Position numbers and translations under genes: made by a program. From the NCBI RefSeq assembly GCF_001905385.1, contig NZ_LIPF01000006.1, forward strand, positions 429,377 to 493,376: DNA of 64,000 bases, read 5' to 3'. Below, in pieces: positions 1 through 8,665 of this stretch. The stretch's first letter is position 1. Each line of letters opens with the position of its first letter. The notes under the pieces were generated by a model. The model saw only the letters and a list, made by a program, of their open reading frames with translations. It was not told where the DNA came from and searched no databases. This DNA is from Streptomyces sp. CB02414 (GTDB lineage Bacteria > Actinomycetota > Actinomycetes > Streptomycetales > Streptomycetaceae).

Positions 1-507
1 CCCGTCGCGTCCCTCACCCCACCCCGACCGGCACCACACCCCGCACTCCACCCCGCCACGGCCCCCGCGGCCCCCACGGCTCCCGCGCTCCCGGCCCAGC
101 GCGCCCCCGGCCGTACCATCGGCGCCCTCGCCGCCGCCGCGTCGGCCACCGTCGCCGACACCCTGGGACGCTTCCGATCGCCCTCGTCCCAGCAGTCGCC
201 CGCGCAGTCGGCCCCGCACTCACCGCCGAACGCCCCGGCCCCGCCCCCGCCCTACGAGCCGCCCCCCTCGTACAGCGCGGCCACGACCCCGCCCGGTGGT
301 CACCCGTCCCACGCGCCCGCCCCGGAGACGGACCCTCCGCCCGCGTACACGGCCGTGCCCGAAGGCGGGTTCGACCCGCGCGAGCTCACCGACTTCCAGC
401 TCGACGAGCTGGTGCACCGGATCATCGGCCGCGTCACCCGCCTGGTCCGCACCGAACTGCGCATGGACCGCGAACGCGTCGGCAGACTCCGCGACCCCCG
501 CGCCTGA
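1..507 (+). CDS. C-terminal part of a Pro/Ala-rich contractile-injection-system operon protein (5' truncated)
   Basis: The frame is open from the window edge to a TGA at 505-507, giving about 168 residues. The first ~115 are a Pro/Ala/Ser-rich, probably disordered linker with PPPPYEPPPSY and PPAYTA motifs. The last ~45 form a charged amphipathic segment that includes FDPRELTDFQLDELVHRI and ends RERVGRLRDPRA. I do not recognise a catalytic domain. The gene lies 56 bp upstream of the tube-like gene and on the same strand, so it is probably a structural or accessory member of the injection-system operon. The linker plus helical tail suggests a tethering role, which is inference. Its start and total length lie outside the window. 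Confidence 0.7.
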   Translation, partial: PVASLTPPRPAPHPALHPATAPAAPTAPALPAQRAPGRTIGALAAAASATVADTLGRFRSPSSQQSPAQSAPHSPPNAPAPPPPYEPPPSYSAATTPPGGHPSHAPAPETDPPPAYTAVPEGGFDPRELTDFQLDELVHRIIGRVTRLVRTELRMDRERVGRLRDPRA

Positions 508-563
508 CCGGCGGCCGCCTCCCCTCGCGACCGACGTACCACCCGACAGAAAGGCCATCCCCG

Positions 564-986
564 ATGCCCCGCCAGGACCCGGGCTCCACGATCTGGTTCA
601 CGCTCACCATCGACGGCGAGAGCCTCGGCTACTTCAACGGGTGCGAAGGACTGTCGTCCCACGTGGAGATCGAGCAGCGCCAGGAGGGCGGCAACAACGG
701 GTTCGTGTGGCAACTGCCCACCCGCGTCTCCTACTCCAACATCCGGCTGACCCGCCCCCTCACCCCGGACACGGCCAAGGTCGCCAAGTGGATCTCCTCC
801 GTGCAGACCGGCATCAAGCGGCCCACCGCGCAGATCTCGGCGCTGCGCGCGGACGGCTCGCTGGTCGCCCGCTGGGGGCTGATCGAGGTGCTGCCGGTCA
901 GCTGGCAGGGCCCCAGCCTCGACCCGGCGAGCCCGGCCGTGGCCACGGAGGTCCTGGAGATCGCCCACCACGGGTTCACGGACTGA
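564..986 (+). CDS. Phage tail tube-like protein (T4 gp19 family), CIS inner tube or tube-initiator
   Basis: The 140-residue product has the T4-gp19/tail-tube pattern: a start like GSTIWFTLTIDGESLGYFNG, then CEGLSSHVEIE, then a C-terminal beta segment ending VATEVLEIAHHGFTD. Family members of about 140-150 residues form the hexameric inner tube or the tube-baseplate adaptor rings of contractile injection systems. The LysM baseplate protein and VgrG follow, an order resembling Afp5-Afp7-Afp8, so this copy is more likely the tube-initiator paralogue than the main tube. A sheath gene would be expected upstream, outside the window. The start is ATG with a purine-rich stretch (GACAGAAAGG) upstream. 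Confidence 0.88.
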   Translation: MPRQDPGSTIWFTLTIDGESLGYFNGCEGLSSHVEIEQRQEGGNNGFVWQLPTRVSYSNIRLTRPLTPDTAKVAKWISSVQTGIKRPTAQISALRADGSLVARWGLIEVLPVSWQGPSLDPASPAVATEVLEIAHHGFTD

Positions 987-1032
987 CGGCGCCCCGCAGC
1001 AGAGGGACAGAAGAGGCAGAAGGAAAGAGACC

Positions 1033-1755
1033 ATGGCAAAGAGCGGCAAGGGCGCCGGCAAGAGCCTCGTACGCGCCAACCTCGCCATCCACGAACCGCC
1101 CACCGGCACCACCACCACGCCCGGCGCGCTGATGCGCAGGTTCGCCTTCGAGTTCAACCCGGCGCAGCTGTCCCTCACCCAGCGCGCCCAGTGGAAGGCG
1201 ACGCCGACGATGGCCGTGCGGGACGGTTCGAAACCGGAGTTCATGGGTGCCGACCCGCGGGAGATGACGCTGGAGATCTTCCTGGACTCCTCCATGAAGC
1301 CCAACGGCAACACCGTGATGAAGAAGGTCGAGTCGCTGCTGCTGTGCTGCGAGGTGACCGCCAAGAGCATCGCCGCCAAGCAGCCCTCGCCGCCCTGGGT
1401 GGTCTTCGAGTGGGGCTCCTTCTCCACGGCCCGGTTCACGGCGTACGTCTCGTCGATCGAGGCGCAGTACACCCTCTTCGGCACCACCGGCGTTCCCATC
1501 CGCGCCACCTGCCAGGTGTCCCTCGTGGAGATCCCCGGCCCGACCCAGGGCCAGAACCCGACCTCCGGCGCGCTCACCGCCCAGCGCGTGCACCGCGTCG
1601 TCGCCGGGGACTCCCTTCAGTCGCTGGCGTGGAGCGAGTACGGCAGTGCGGGCGCGTGGCGGGCGATCGCCGAGGCCAACGGCATCGACGACCCGTCCCA
1701 CCTGCCGACCGGCACCGAACTGATGCTGCCCGCCACCGAGGAGGTGCCGCACTGA
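1033..1755 (+). CDS. LysM-domain baseplate/tail protein (Afp7/gp53-like)
   Basis: The product has 240 residues. The N-terminal ~170 residues carry FEFNPAQLSLTQRAQWK and EMTLEIFLDSSM, typical of the LysM-type tail proteins of extracellular contractile injection systems. The C-terminal ~50 residues are a LysM module (VHRVVAGDSLQSLAWSEYG, then WRAIAEANGID). In related systems this protein lies between tube and spike and joins the baseplate hub; the LysM fold is probably structural rather than cell-wall binding there. GGAAAGAGACC precedes the ATG as a ribosome-binding site. The stop overlaps the vgrG start (TGATG at 1753-1757), indicating translational coupling. Confidence 0.88.
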   Translation: MAKSGKGAGKSLVRANLAIHEPPTGTTTTPGALMRRFAFEFNPAQLSLTQRAQWKATPTMAVRDGSKPEFMGADPREMTLEIFLDSSMKPNGNTVMKKVESLLLCCEVTAKSIAAKQPSPPWVVFEWGSFSTARFTAYVSSIEAQYTLFGTTGVPIRATCQVSLVEIPGPTQGQNPTSGALTAQRVHRVVAGDSLQSLAWSEYGSAGAWRAIAEANGIDDPSHLPTGTELMLPATEEVPH

Positions 1756-3680
1756 TGGTGCGTCCCGCGTTCTCCAGCATCGTCGAGGTCAAGATCGGCG
1801 GCGCGAAGCTGCCCTCCGACATCGCGCCCCTGCTCGTGGAGGGCTGGGTCGACCAGGGCGTCGGCGTGCCCGCGGCGTTCCGCCTCACCTTCCGCGACCC
1901 CTACCGCCTAGTCCTCGGCAAGCTGAACGTGCAGTTCGGCTCCAGGATCGTCATCACGCCGATCGCCGACGGGCAGGGCATCGGCAACCCGCTGCTGACC
2001 GGCGAGGTGACCGGTCTGGAGGCCGACTACGACGGCACCGGCAGTTTCACCGTCATCCGCGGGTACGACTACGGGCACCGCATGATGCGCCAGCGCCGGG
2101 TGGCCGCGTACCGCAACCAGAAGGCCTCCGACATCGCCCGCAAGCTCGCCGCGATGGACGGCGTGTCCATCGGCCGCATCCAGCCGACGAAGGGCATGTA
2201 CGGGTTCATCAGCCAGTCCAACGTGACCGACTGGGACTTCCTGTCCCGGCTCGCCGACGAGAACAACATGGTCATGTCCCTGGACGCGAAGGGGAAGTTC
2301 CGCTTCGTCACGCCGAAGCCGTCGGCGGGGGCGCCGTCGCCGAAGACGGACGGCGACAAGAGCACCTTCGTGCTCCAGGCCGGCCACGACATCCTGCGGC
2401 TGCGGGCCGCCGTCACCGCCGCCGACCAGGTGGGGAAGGTCGAGTCGCGCGGCTGGAACGTCACGACGAAGAAGAAGATCACCGAGGTCGCGCCCGCCAC
2501 CACCGACCCCGGCTTCAGCATCGGCACGACACCCGGCCAGGCGGCCGGGAAGTTCAAGCCCGCCAAGCTCGTCGAGACCGCCAGCCCCTACGACAAGCAG
2601 GACGAGGTCCGGCACGCCGCGAAGGCCCTCGCCGCCGACGTCACCTCCTCCTTCGCCGAGCTGGAGGTCGCCGTCTACGGCAACCCCGACCTCAGGCCCG
2701 GCGTCCCCGTGGCGCTCTCGGACGTCGGCAGGCCCTTCGAGGGCAAGTACACGGTCACCTCGGTCCGCCACGTCTTCGGCGACGGCAAGCACTACGAGTC
2801 CTGGATCACCGTCAGCGGACGCCAGTGGCGTTCCCTGTACGGGCTGGCCTCGGGCGGCGGGGGCGGGGGCGTGGACGCCGCGAGCGCGGCGCGGCTGCCC
2901 AGCGTGGCCAACGCCATCGTCACCGACGTGCAGGACCCGCTGAAGCAGGGCAGGGTCAAGCTCCAGTTCCCGTGGCTGGACGACACCTACGTCAGCGACT
3001 GGGCGCGCAGCGTGCAGCTGGGCGGCAAGGGCGGCGGCGGGGTCTTCCCCATGGACGTCGGCGACGAGGTGCTGGTCGGCTTCGACCGGGGAGCGCTGGA
3101 CCACCCGTTCGTCATCGGCGGGCTCTACAACGGACGGGACCTGCCGACCAAGGTTCCGGACGTGCCGCTGCACGACGGGCTGAAGAAGCAGGCCGCCCGG
3201 CACACCCTGTCCGACCGCCAGGGCAACCGCGTCGACCTGCTCAGCCAGCGGACCGGCGGGCGCAAGCAGGGCGTGCGGATCGCCAGCGGCAACGACAAGC
3301 TGATCATCAACCTCGACCGCACCCAGACCGAGATCACCGTCGACAGCAAGGGCTCGGTCAGCATCACCGGCAGCCGCTCGGTGTCGGTGGAGGCGGGCAC
3401 CAGCCTCACCCTGCGCGGACGCCGCTCGGTGCTGATCGACAGCGGCGGCCCGCTCACCCTCAAGGGCAAGGCCCTGGTCAGCCTCACCTCGCTGGGCGGC
3501 GCGGTCAACGTCAACGCGATGGGCGGCGCCATGAACCTCTCGTCGAGCGGCATGACGTCGATCAACGCCACCGGGATGGTCTCGGTCAACGCCGTGGCCA
3601 ACGTGAACATCAAGGGCATCAAGGTCGACCTCTTCGGCGCCGTGTTCGTCAACACCGTGAAATACCCGCTCCCCGCATGA
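1755..3680 (+). CDS. VgrG-type spike protein of a contractile injection system
   Basis: The 641-residue product has the spike architecture. The N-terminal ~370 residues resemble the gp27/late-control-D hub. An OB-fold (gp5-like) domain spans about residues 380-460, with VTDVQDPLKQGRVKLQFPW, DVGDEVLVGFDRG and HPFVIGGLYNG. The C-terminal ~110 residues are short repeats rich in Val, Ser and Gly (GSVSITGSRSVSVEAG onward), typical of the triple-stranded beta-helix needle. No extra effector domain is fused to the C-terminus. The ATG at 1755 overlaps the previous stop by one base; longer upstream extensions would read through the LysM gene in another frame. It is the central spike of the particle encoded here. 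Confidence 0.93.
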   Translation: MVRPAFSSIVEVKIGGAKLPSDIAPLLVEGWVDQGVGVPAAFRLTFRDPYRLVLGKLNVQFGSRIVITPIADGQGIGNPLLTGEVTGLEADYDGTGSFTVIRGYDYGHRMMRQRRVAAYRNQKASDIARKLAAMDGVSIGRIQPTKGMYGFISQSNVTDWDFLSRLADENNMVMSLDAKGKFRFVTPKPSAGAPSPKTDGDKSTFVLQAGHDILRLRAAVTAADQVGKVESRGWNVTTKKKITEVAPATTDPGFSIGTTPGQAAGKFKPAKLVETASPYDKQDEVRHAAKALAADVTSSFAELEVAVYGNPDLRPGVPVALSDVGRPFEGKYTVTSVRHVFGDGKHYESWITVSGRQWRSLYGLASGGGGGGVDAASAARLPSVANAIVTDVQDPLKQGRVKLQFPWLDDTYVSDWARSVQLGGKGGGGVFPMDVGDEVLVGFDRGALDHPFVIGGLYNGRDLPTKVPDVPLHDGLKKQAARHTLSDRQGNRVDLLSQRTGGRKQGVRIASGNDKLIINLDRTQTEITVDSKGSVSITGSRSVSVEAGTSLTLRGRRSVLIDSGGPLTLKGKALVSLTSLGGAVNVNAMGGAMNLSSSGMTSINATGMVSVNAVANVNIKGIKVDLFGAVFVNTVKYPLPA

Positions 3681-3738
3681 CAGGCACCGGAGCAGGCACA
3701 GGAACAGGTACCGGAAGCAGAAGGCAGGTGGCCCCCTG

Positions 3739-4191
3739 ATGGCCGAACAATTCGTCGGCTCCGGCTGGGCGTTCCCCATGCGCATCGGACCCACCGGCGG
3801 CATCGCCCTGGTCAGCGGCGAGCGCGAGGTCGAGGAGGCCATCCGGCTGGTCCTCGCCACCGCGCCCGGCGAGCGGCCGATGCGCCCCGAGTTCGGCTGC
3901 GCCATCCACGACCTGGTCTTCGCCCCGGTCAACGAGCAGACCGCGGGCCGCATCCAGCACGAGGTGTACGTCAGCCTGGACCGCTGGGAGCCGCGCATCG
4001 AGGTCCACGAGGTCGACGTCAGCACGGGCACCGACCAGAGCGTCCTCTACATCGACGTCCGCTACTCGATCCGCGGCACCAACAACCCGCGCAGCCTCGT
4101 CTTCCCGTTCTACGTCATCCCCTCCCACGACGAGCCGGACCTCCCCGGTGGTCCCGCCGGCCTCCCGGGCTCTCCCGAAAGCGACCGCTGA
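3739..4191 (+). CDS. gp25/GPW-like baseplate wedge protein
   Basis: The 150-residue product matches the gp25-like lysozyme-fold family of tail baseplates: GSGWAFPMRIGPTGGIALVSG, then EVEEAIRLVLATAPGERPM, then RPEFGCAIHDLVFAPV. These proteins clamp the sheath to the baseplate wedge. In AFP-like clusters a PAAR tip gene usually follows gp25, but here the next gene is gpJ, so the tip gene is missing at this place or lies elsewhere. The ATG overlaps a TGA (TGATG at 3737-3741) that closes a 20-codon frame starting inside the vgrG 3' end; that mini-frame probably only serves coupling. The stop overlaps the next ATG (TGATG at 4189-4193). Confidence 0.92.
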   Translation: MAEQFVGSGWAFPMRIGPTGGIALVSGEREVEEAIRLVLATAPGERPMRPEFGCAIHDLVFAPVNEQTAGRIQHEVYVSLDRWEPRIEVHEVDVSTGTDQSVLYIDVRYSIRGTNNPRSLVFPFYVIPSHDEPDLPGGPAGLPGSPESDR

Positions 4192-6149
4192 TGTCCCTGC
4201 CCTCCCCCAACCTCGACGACCGCCGCTTCCAGCAGTTCGTCGACGACGCCAAGCGCTACATCCAGCAGCGCGCCCCGGAGTGGACCGACCACAACGTCTC
4301 CGATCCCGGCGTCACCCTCGTCGAGACGGTCGCGCACATGGCCGACCAGATCGTCTACCGCCTCAACCGGGTCCCCGAGAAGAACCACCTGGCCTTCCTC
4401 GACCTGGTCGGCATCACCCTTTTCCCGCCCTCCGCGGCCCGCACGGACGTCACCTTCTGGCTGTCCGCGCCGCAGGAGGACGCGGTCCTGGTCCCGTCCG
4501 GCGCCGAGGTCGCCACCCTGCGCACCGAACGCGACGACGCCGTCGTCTTCGCCACCGAACGCGACCTGGTCGTCGTACCGTGCGCGCTCGGCCGGCTCGT
4601 GGTGCAGCACCGCGGCGAACCCGTCACCGACCGCACCACGGACCTCGCCGAGGGCAAGGACCTCATGTGCTTCGCCGAGGCCCCGGAGCCCGGCGACTGC
4701 ATGCTCATCGGCCTGACCGCCGCCACCCCCGACTGCGCCCTCGCCCTCGAACTCGACAGCCGCGTCGACGGCGTCGGCGTCGACCCCCGCCAGCCGCCGC
4801 TGGTCTGGGAGGCGTGGACGGAGGACGGCTGGCAGCCCTGCGAGGTCGACCAGGACGGCACCGGCGGCCTCAACCGCCCCGGCGACATCGTGCTCCACAT
4901 TCCCGGCGGCCACGTCCTGTCCCGCAACGGCGGCCACGAGGCGGGCTGGATACGCTGCCGGGTCACCGACCCGCTGCCCGGCCAGCCCTTCTACACCACG
5001 TCGCCCACCATCCGTTCCGCCGAGGCGTACACCATCGGCGGCACCACCCGGGCCGTGCACGCCGAGACCGTCCACGACGAGGCGCTCGGCGAGTCCACCG
5101 GCCTGCCCGGCCAGCGGCTGCGGCTCGCCCACGCCCCCGTCGTCGCCGACGACCCGCCCGTCCTCCTCCAGACCGCCGCCGACGACGGCTGGCAGGACTG
5201 GCGGGTCGTCCCGCACTTCGCGGCCTCCCGCCCCGACGACCACCACATCACCCTCGACGCCGCCACCGGCGAGATCGCCTTCGGCCCCGCCGTCCGCGAA
5301 GCCGACGGCACCCTGCGCCAGTACGGCACCGTCGCCCCCAAGGGCGCCGTCATCCGCGCCCGCCGCTACCGCACCGGCGGAGGACGGGCCGGCAACGTGG
5401 CGCGCGGCGCCGTACAGGTGCTGCGCACCTCCATCCCGTACGTCTCCGAGGTCGTCAACCGCGAGGCCGCGCGCGGCGGCGTCGACGGCGAGACGGTCGA
5501 GGAGGCCAAGCTGAGGGCGCCGATCACGCTCCGGGCCCAGGAACGCGCCGTCACCCTGCGGGACTACGAGGAACTGGCCCGCCGCGCCGCCCCCGAGACC
5601 GCCCGCATCACCTGCCTGGAGGGCGAGGAGGGCGACCACGGCGCCTACGCGGTCCGCGTCCTGGTCGTCCCCCAGGCCGTGCCCGACCCGGGCGGCCGGC
5701 TCCGCTTCGAGCAACTCGTCCCCGGCGACGCCCTGCTGGCCCGCATCACCCGCCACCTCGACGAACGGCGCCTCATCGGCACCCGCCTCGCCGTCGGCCC
5801 GCCCTACTACCAGGGCGTCACCGTCGTCGCCACCGTCCACGCCTTCCGCGGCACCGACACCGACCGCGTACGCCGCCAGGCCCACGACGCCCTCTACCGC
5901 CACCTCGACCCGCTCACCGGCGGCGCCGACGGCAAGGGCTGGCCCTTCGGCCGCCCCGTGCAGACCGGCGAGGTCTTCGCCGTCCTGCAACGCGTCCCCG
6001 GCGTCGAACTCGTCGACGAGGTCGTCCTGCACCCCGCCGACCCGCTCACCGGCAAACGCGGGGACCCCACCGACCGCATCGACCTGCAACCGCCCGCGCT
6101 GGTCTTCTCCTTCGACCACCGGGTCCGCGTGATCGGGGACGGCACGTGA
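4191..6149 (+). CDS. gpJ/gp6-like baseplate assembly protein
   Basis: The 652-residue product begins LPSPNLDDRRFQQFVDDAKR and has DPGVTLVETVAHMADQIVYRLNRVPEKN, the usual N-terminal signature of putative baseplate assembly proteins of injection systems (Afp11-like). The middle is beta-rich. The C-terminal part (NREAARGGVDGETVEEAK, then RAQERAVTLRDYEELARRA) is the baseplate-J/gp47-gp6-like region. It forms the wedge ring linking hub and sheath. Both ends overlap neighbouring genes (TGATG at the 5' end, GTGA at 6146-6149), so the operon is tightly coupled. Confidence 0.92.
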   Translation: MSLPSPNLDDRRFQQFVDDAKRYIQQRAPEWTDHNVSDPGVTLVETVAHMADQIVYRLNRVPEKNHLAFLDLVGITLFPPSAARTDVTFWLSAPQEDAVLVPSGAEVATLRTERDDAVVFATERDLVVVPCALGRLVVQHRGEPVTDRTTDLAEGKDLMCFAEAPEPGDCMLIGLTAATPDCALALELDSRVDGVGVDPRQPPLVWEAWTEDGWQPCEVDQDGTGGLNRPGDIVLHIPGGHVLSRNGGHEAGWIRCRVTDPLPGQPFYTTSPTIRSAEAYTIGGTTRAVHAETVHDEALGESTGLPGQRLRLAHAPVVADDPPVLLQTAADDGWQDWRVVPHFAASRPDDHHITLDAATGEIAFGPAVREADGTLRQYGTVAPKGAVIRARRYRTGGGRAGNVARGAVQVLRTSIPYVSEVVNREAARGGVDGETVEEAKLRAPITLRAQERAVTLRDYEELARRAAPETARITCLEGEEGDHGAYAVRVLVVPQAVPDPGGRLRFEQLVPGDALLARITRHLDERRLIGTRLAVGPPYYQGVTVVATVHAFRGTDTDRVRRQAHDALYRHLDPLTGGADGKGWPFGRPVQTGEVFAVLQRVPGVELVDEVVLHPADPLTGKRGDPTDRIDLQPPALVFSFDHRVRVIGDGT

Positions 6150-6718
6150 CGACGACGCCCTACCGGGGCTCGGTCGACGGCCTCGGCTCCTCCCTGCCCC
6201 TGGGCACGATGCTGCCCGCCGTCTTCGCCGACGACGACCTCGCCCAGCGGTTCGTCGGCGGCCTCGACGACGTCCTCGCGCCCATCCTCAACGTCCTCGA
6301 CTGCCTCGACACCTACTTCGACCCCGCCCTCACCCCGGCCGACTTCGCCCAGTGGCTCGGCACCTGGGTCGGCGCCGAGACCGACGGCACCGAACCCGAG
6401 CCCCGGCTGCGCGCGGCCGTCGCCGCCGCCGCCCGCCTGCACCGCGTACGCGGCACCCGGCAGGGGCTGGCGGAGGCCGTACGGCTCGCGTTCGGCGCCG
6501 AGCCGGAGATCAGCGAGAGCGGCGGCGCCGAGTGGAACGCCCGCCCCCTGGGCCCGTTCCCCGGCACTCCGCGCCCCCACCTCCACGTCGCCCTGCGGCT
6601 GCCCGACCCGACGCCGGCCGACCGGCACCGCCTGGACGCCCTCGTCGCCGCGGCCCGCCCCGCCCACATGCCCTACACCGTCGAAGTGACCGCCTCCGAA
6701 AGGACCCCGGAGAGATGA
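6146..6718 (+). CDS. Phage tail protein I (gpI-like) baseplate component
   Basis: The 190-residue product starts at a GTG that overlaps the previous stop. It contains SSLPLGTMLPAVFADDDLAQRF, then LDTYFDPALTPADFAQWLGTWVG, then RLHRVRGTRQGLAEAVRLAFG, the core pattern of the P2 gpI-like tail family used by contractile injection systems (Afp12-like wedge). This position, last among the baseplate genes, is typical. Its stop overlaps the next ATG (ATGA at 6715-6718). No tail-fibre gene follows, so fibres, if present, are encoded elsewhere or replaced by the next gene product. Confidence 0.88.
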   Translation: MTTTPYRGSVDGLGSSLPLGTMLPAVFADDDLAQRFVGGLDDVLAPILNVLDCLDTYFDPALTPADFAQWLGTWVGAETDGTEPEPRLRAAVAAAARLHRVRGTRQGLAEAVRLAFGAEPEISESGGAEWNARPLGPFPGTPRPHLHVALRLPDPTPADRHRLDALVAAARPAHMPYTVEVTASERTPER

Positions 6719-8556
6719 CCACGCAGAACTGCGCCGAGTGCGGAACGCGCGCGGAACCGGGCCAGTCCTTCTGCGACGCGTGCGGCGCCGTACTCCGCTG
6801 GGAACAGGCCGGCCCCGCCCGCGCCGGCCGGCCCGCCTCCGCACCGTCCGACCAGAACCCCGGCTGGGACGCCTTCGACCGCCCCGGCCCCGGCGGCACG
6901 GGGGTGGCCCCGGCCCGCCCCGGCCTCGCGGACCGGCCGGCCGCTCCCGGACAGCCGCACGCCGACAGTTCGGCACCGTCCCCGGGCACGCACACGGTCC
7001 CGGGTGCGGGGTCGAGTGCGGGGTCGAGTGCGGGGACAACCCCGGACGCAGGCCCGGGAACGGAGTCCGCACCGGGCGCCGGACCAGAGACGGCCTCGGG
7101 CACGGGGGCCACCGACAGCACGGCGCCCCACCGCACCGTGGACACCCGTCCCAGCGCGGAGGCCCCCGGCACCGGCGAGGCCACGAGCACCACGGGACCG
7201 GCGGCGAGCACCACGTCACCCACCGGCACCGCCGACACCGTGAGCGCCGCACGCGCGGCGAGGGCGGCGCGGGCCGCCAGGACCGCGAGGATGGCGGCAG
7301 GAGCCGCGGGAACGGCCACCGCCGCCTCCGCGCCCACCAGCACCACCGGGACCCCGGGAGCCACCTGGCCGGCCGCGGCAGCCGGCCCGGCCCCCTCGGC
7401 CGGAGCGCCCACTCCCTCCGGGACCGCACAGCCCAGCACCGCCCCCGCCTGGTCGACCGGCGCCACCACGGCCCACCCCGCCCCCGAACCCTCCGGAACC
7501 ACACCCCCGTCCGCCACGGCCGACACACAGCCCACCGACCCGGCGCACCCCACCCCCGCAGCCTCCGCTCCGGCCCCCGACACGGAAGACACCGCCCCCA
7601 CCACCCCCATCGCCCCCGAGCCCGGCGCCGCGCCGGACGCCCTCAGCGACACCATGAACCACCGCGCCCGCTCCCTCCTCGTCCCCGTCGCCGACCCGGA
7701 GACGCCCGCCGCCGCCCCGACCCCCGCGGTCGCCCCGGTGCTGCCCGGCCGCCCCGACGCCGACCGGCCCCAGGTGCGCGCCCCCGGCCACCAGCCGGAC
7801 ATTGCCAACGGCCCGCCCTGCCCCTGGTGTTCGACCCCCAACCGGCCCGACCGCCACTACTGCGCGCGCTGCGCGATGCCGCTGGACCGTACCGGCGAGG
7901 GCGAACCGCGCCCCGCCCCGTGGTGGCGCCGGCTCTTCGGCGGGCGGCGCAGCGAGACCCCCTGGGCGGGTGACCGGCCGCGCCTGCGCCGCGTGTTCGA
8001 CCGCATCGGCACCTGGATCACCCTGGCCGTCGTGATCACCCTGGCGGTCCTCGGCTTCGTCTACATCCCCGACGGCGTCCAGGCCACCCGCGACCACTTC
8101 GCCAAGCGGGCCCCGGTCTCCCCGGACCGGATCACGGCCTCCCGCTCCTTCCCCGGCCACAAGCCGGAGCTCCTCATCGACAAGCGCAGCAACACCTGGT
8201 GGGGCCCGGGTGTCGTGCAGTCCGGCGAGGGCCAGTGGGTCGAGGTCAGCTTCACCCAGCCGACCCGGCTGCTGGACCTGATCATCACCCCGGGCACCTC
8301 CACCAAGCCCGACCAGCTCAACAAGTCGGCGCTGCCGCACCGCGTCAAGGCGACCATCACCAACAAGGACGGCAGCACCACGACCCGCGCCCTCACCCTG
8401 GACCAGGGCGCCGGCGACCAGCGCCGTCCCTTCCGCGTCGGCGAGGTCACCAAGGTCCGCTTCACCATCGAGTCGGCCCACGCGGCCTCCGCCGACAAGC
8501 AGGTCGCCATCGCGGAGATCGAGTTCTTCGGCCCCTCCAGCGCGAACCGCACCTGA
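6715..8556 (+). CDS. CIS-linked protein: two zinc ribbons, long disordered linker, one TM segment, discoidin-like C-terminal domain
   Basis: The 613-residue product has five parts. Residues 6-23 form a Cys4 zinc ribbon (CAEC and CDAC). Residues ~30-365 are an Ala/Pro/Thr/Gly-rich low-complexity linker. Residues ~369-387 form a second zinc ribbon (CPWC, CARC). One membrane segment lies at ~433-451 (WITLAVVITLAVLGFVYIP). Residues ~460-605 form a discoidin/NADase-type glycan-binding-like domain (SRSFPGHKPELLIDKRSNTWW onward). The positive-inside rule puts ribbons and linker in the cytoplasm and the binding domain outside. It is translationally coupled to gpI and precedes the operon terminator, so it is probably a membrane partner of the cytoplasmic injection particle. 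I recall a membrane protein called CisA linked to the S. coelicolor system, but cannot verify that this is its orthologue. Confidence 0.82.
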   Translation: MTTQNCAECGTRAEPGQSFCDACGAVLRWEQAGPARAGRPASAPSDQNPGWDAFDRPGPGGTGVAPARPGLADRPAAPGQPHADSSAPSPGTHTVPGAGSSAGSSAGTTPDAGPGTESAPGAGPETASGTGATDSTAPHRTVDTRPSAEAPGTGEATSTTGPAASTTSPTGTADTVSAARAARAARAARTARMAAGAAGTATAASAPTSTTGTPGATWPAAAAGPAPSAGAPTPSGTAQPSTAPAWSTGATTAHPAPEPSGTTPPSATADTQPTDPAHPTPAASAPAPDTEDTAPTTPIAPEPGAAPDALSDTMNHRARSLLVPVADPETPAAAPTPAVAPVLPGRPDADRPQVRAPGHQPDIANGPPCPWCSTPNRPDRHYCARCAMPLDRTGEGEPRPAPWWRRLFGGRRSETPWAGDRPRLRRVFDRIGTWITLAVVITLAVLGFVYIPDGVQATRDHFAKRAPVSPDRITASRSFPGHKPELLIDKRSNTWWGPGVVQSGEGQWVEVSFTQPTRLLDLIITPGTSTKPDQLNKSALPHRVKATITNKDGSTTTRALTLDQGAGDQRRPFRVGEVTKVRFTIESAHAASADKQVAIAEIEFFGPSSANRT

Positions 8557-8566
8557 CCCGCCCCGC

Positions 8567-8603
8567 CCCCCTGCCCGCTGCCGTCGCCACACCGGGCAGG
8601 GGG
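8567..8603 (+). terminator. Terminator of the CIS operon
   Basis: An 11-bp perfect stem (8567-8577 with 8593-8603, half-site CCCCCTGCCCG) encloses a 15-nt loop. It starts 10 nt after the last CIS operon stop. No T-run follows, as is usual in Streptomyces. Confidence 0.6.
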
Positions 8604-8665
8604 CCGCTTGCGCCGAATGGCCGCCGTACCGTGCGCCCGCGGCCGGCCGGCCAGAGCCTGAGCCC

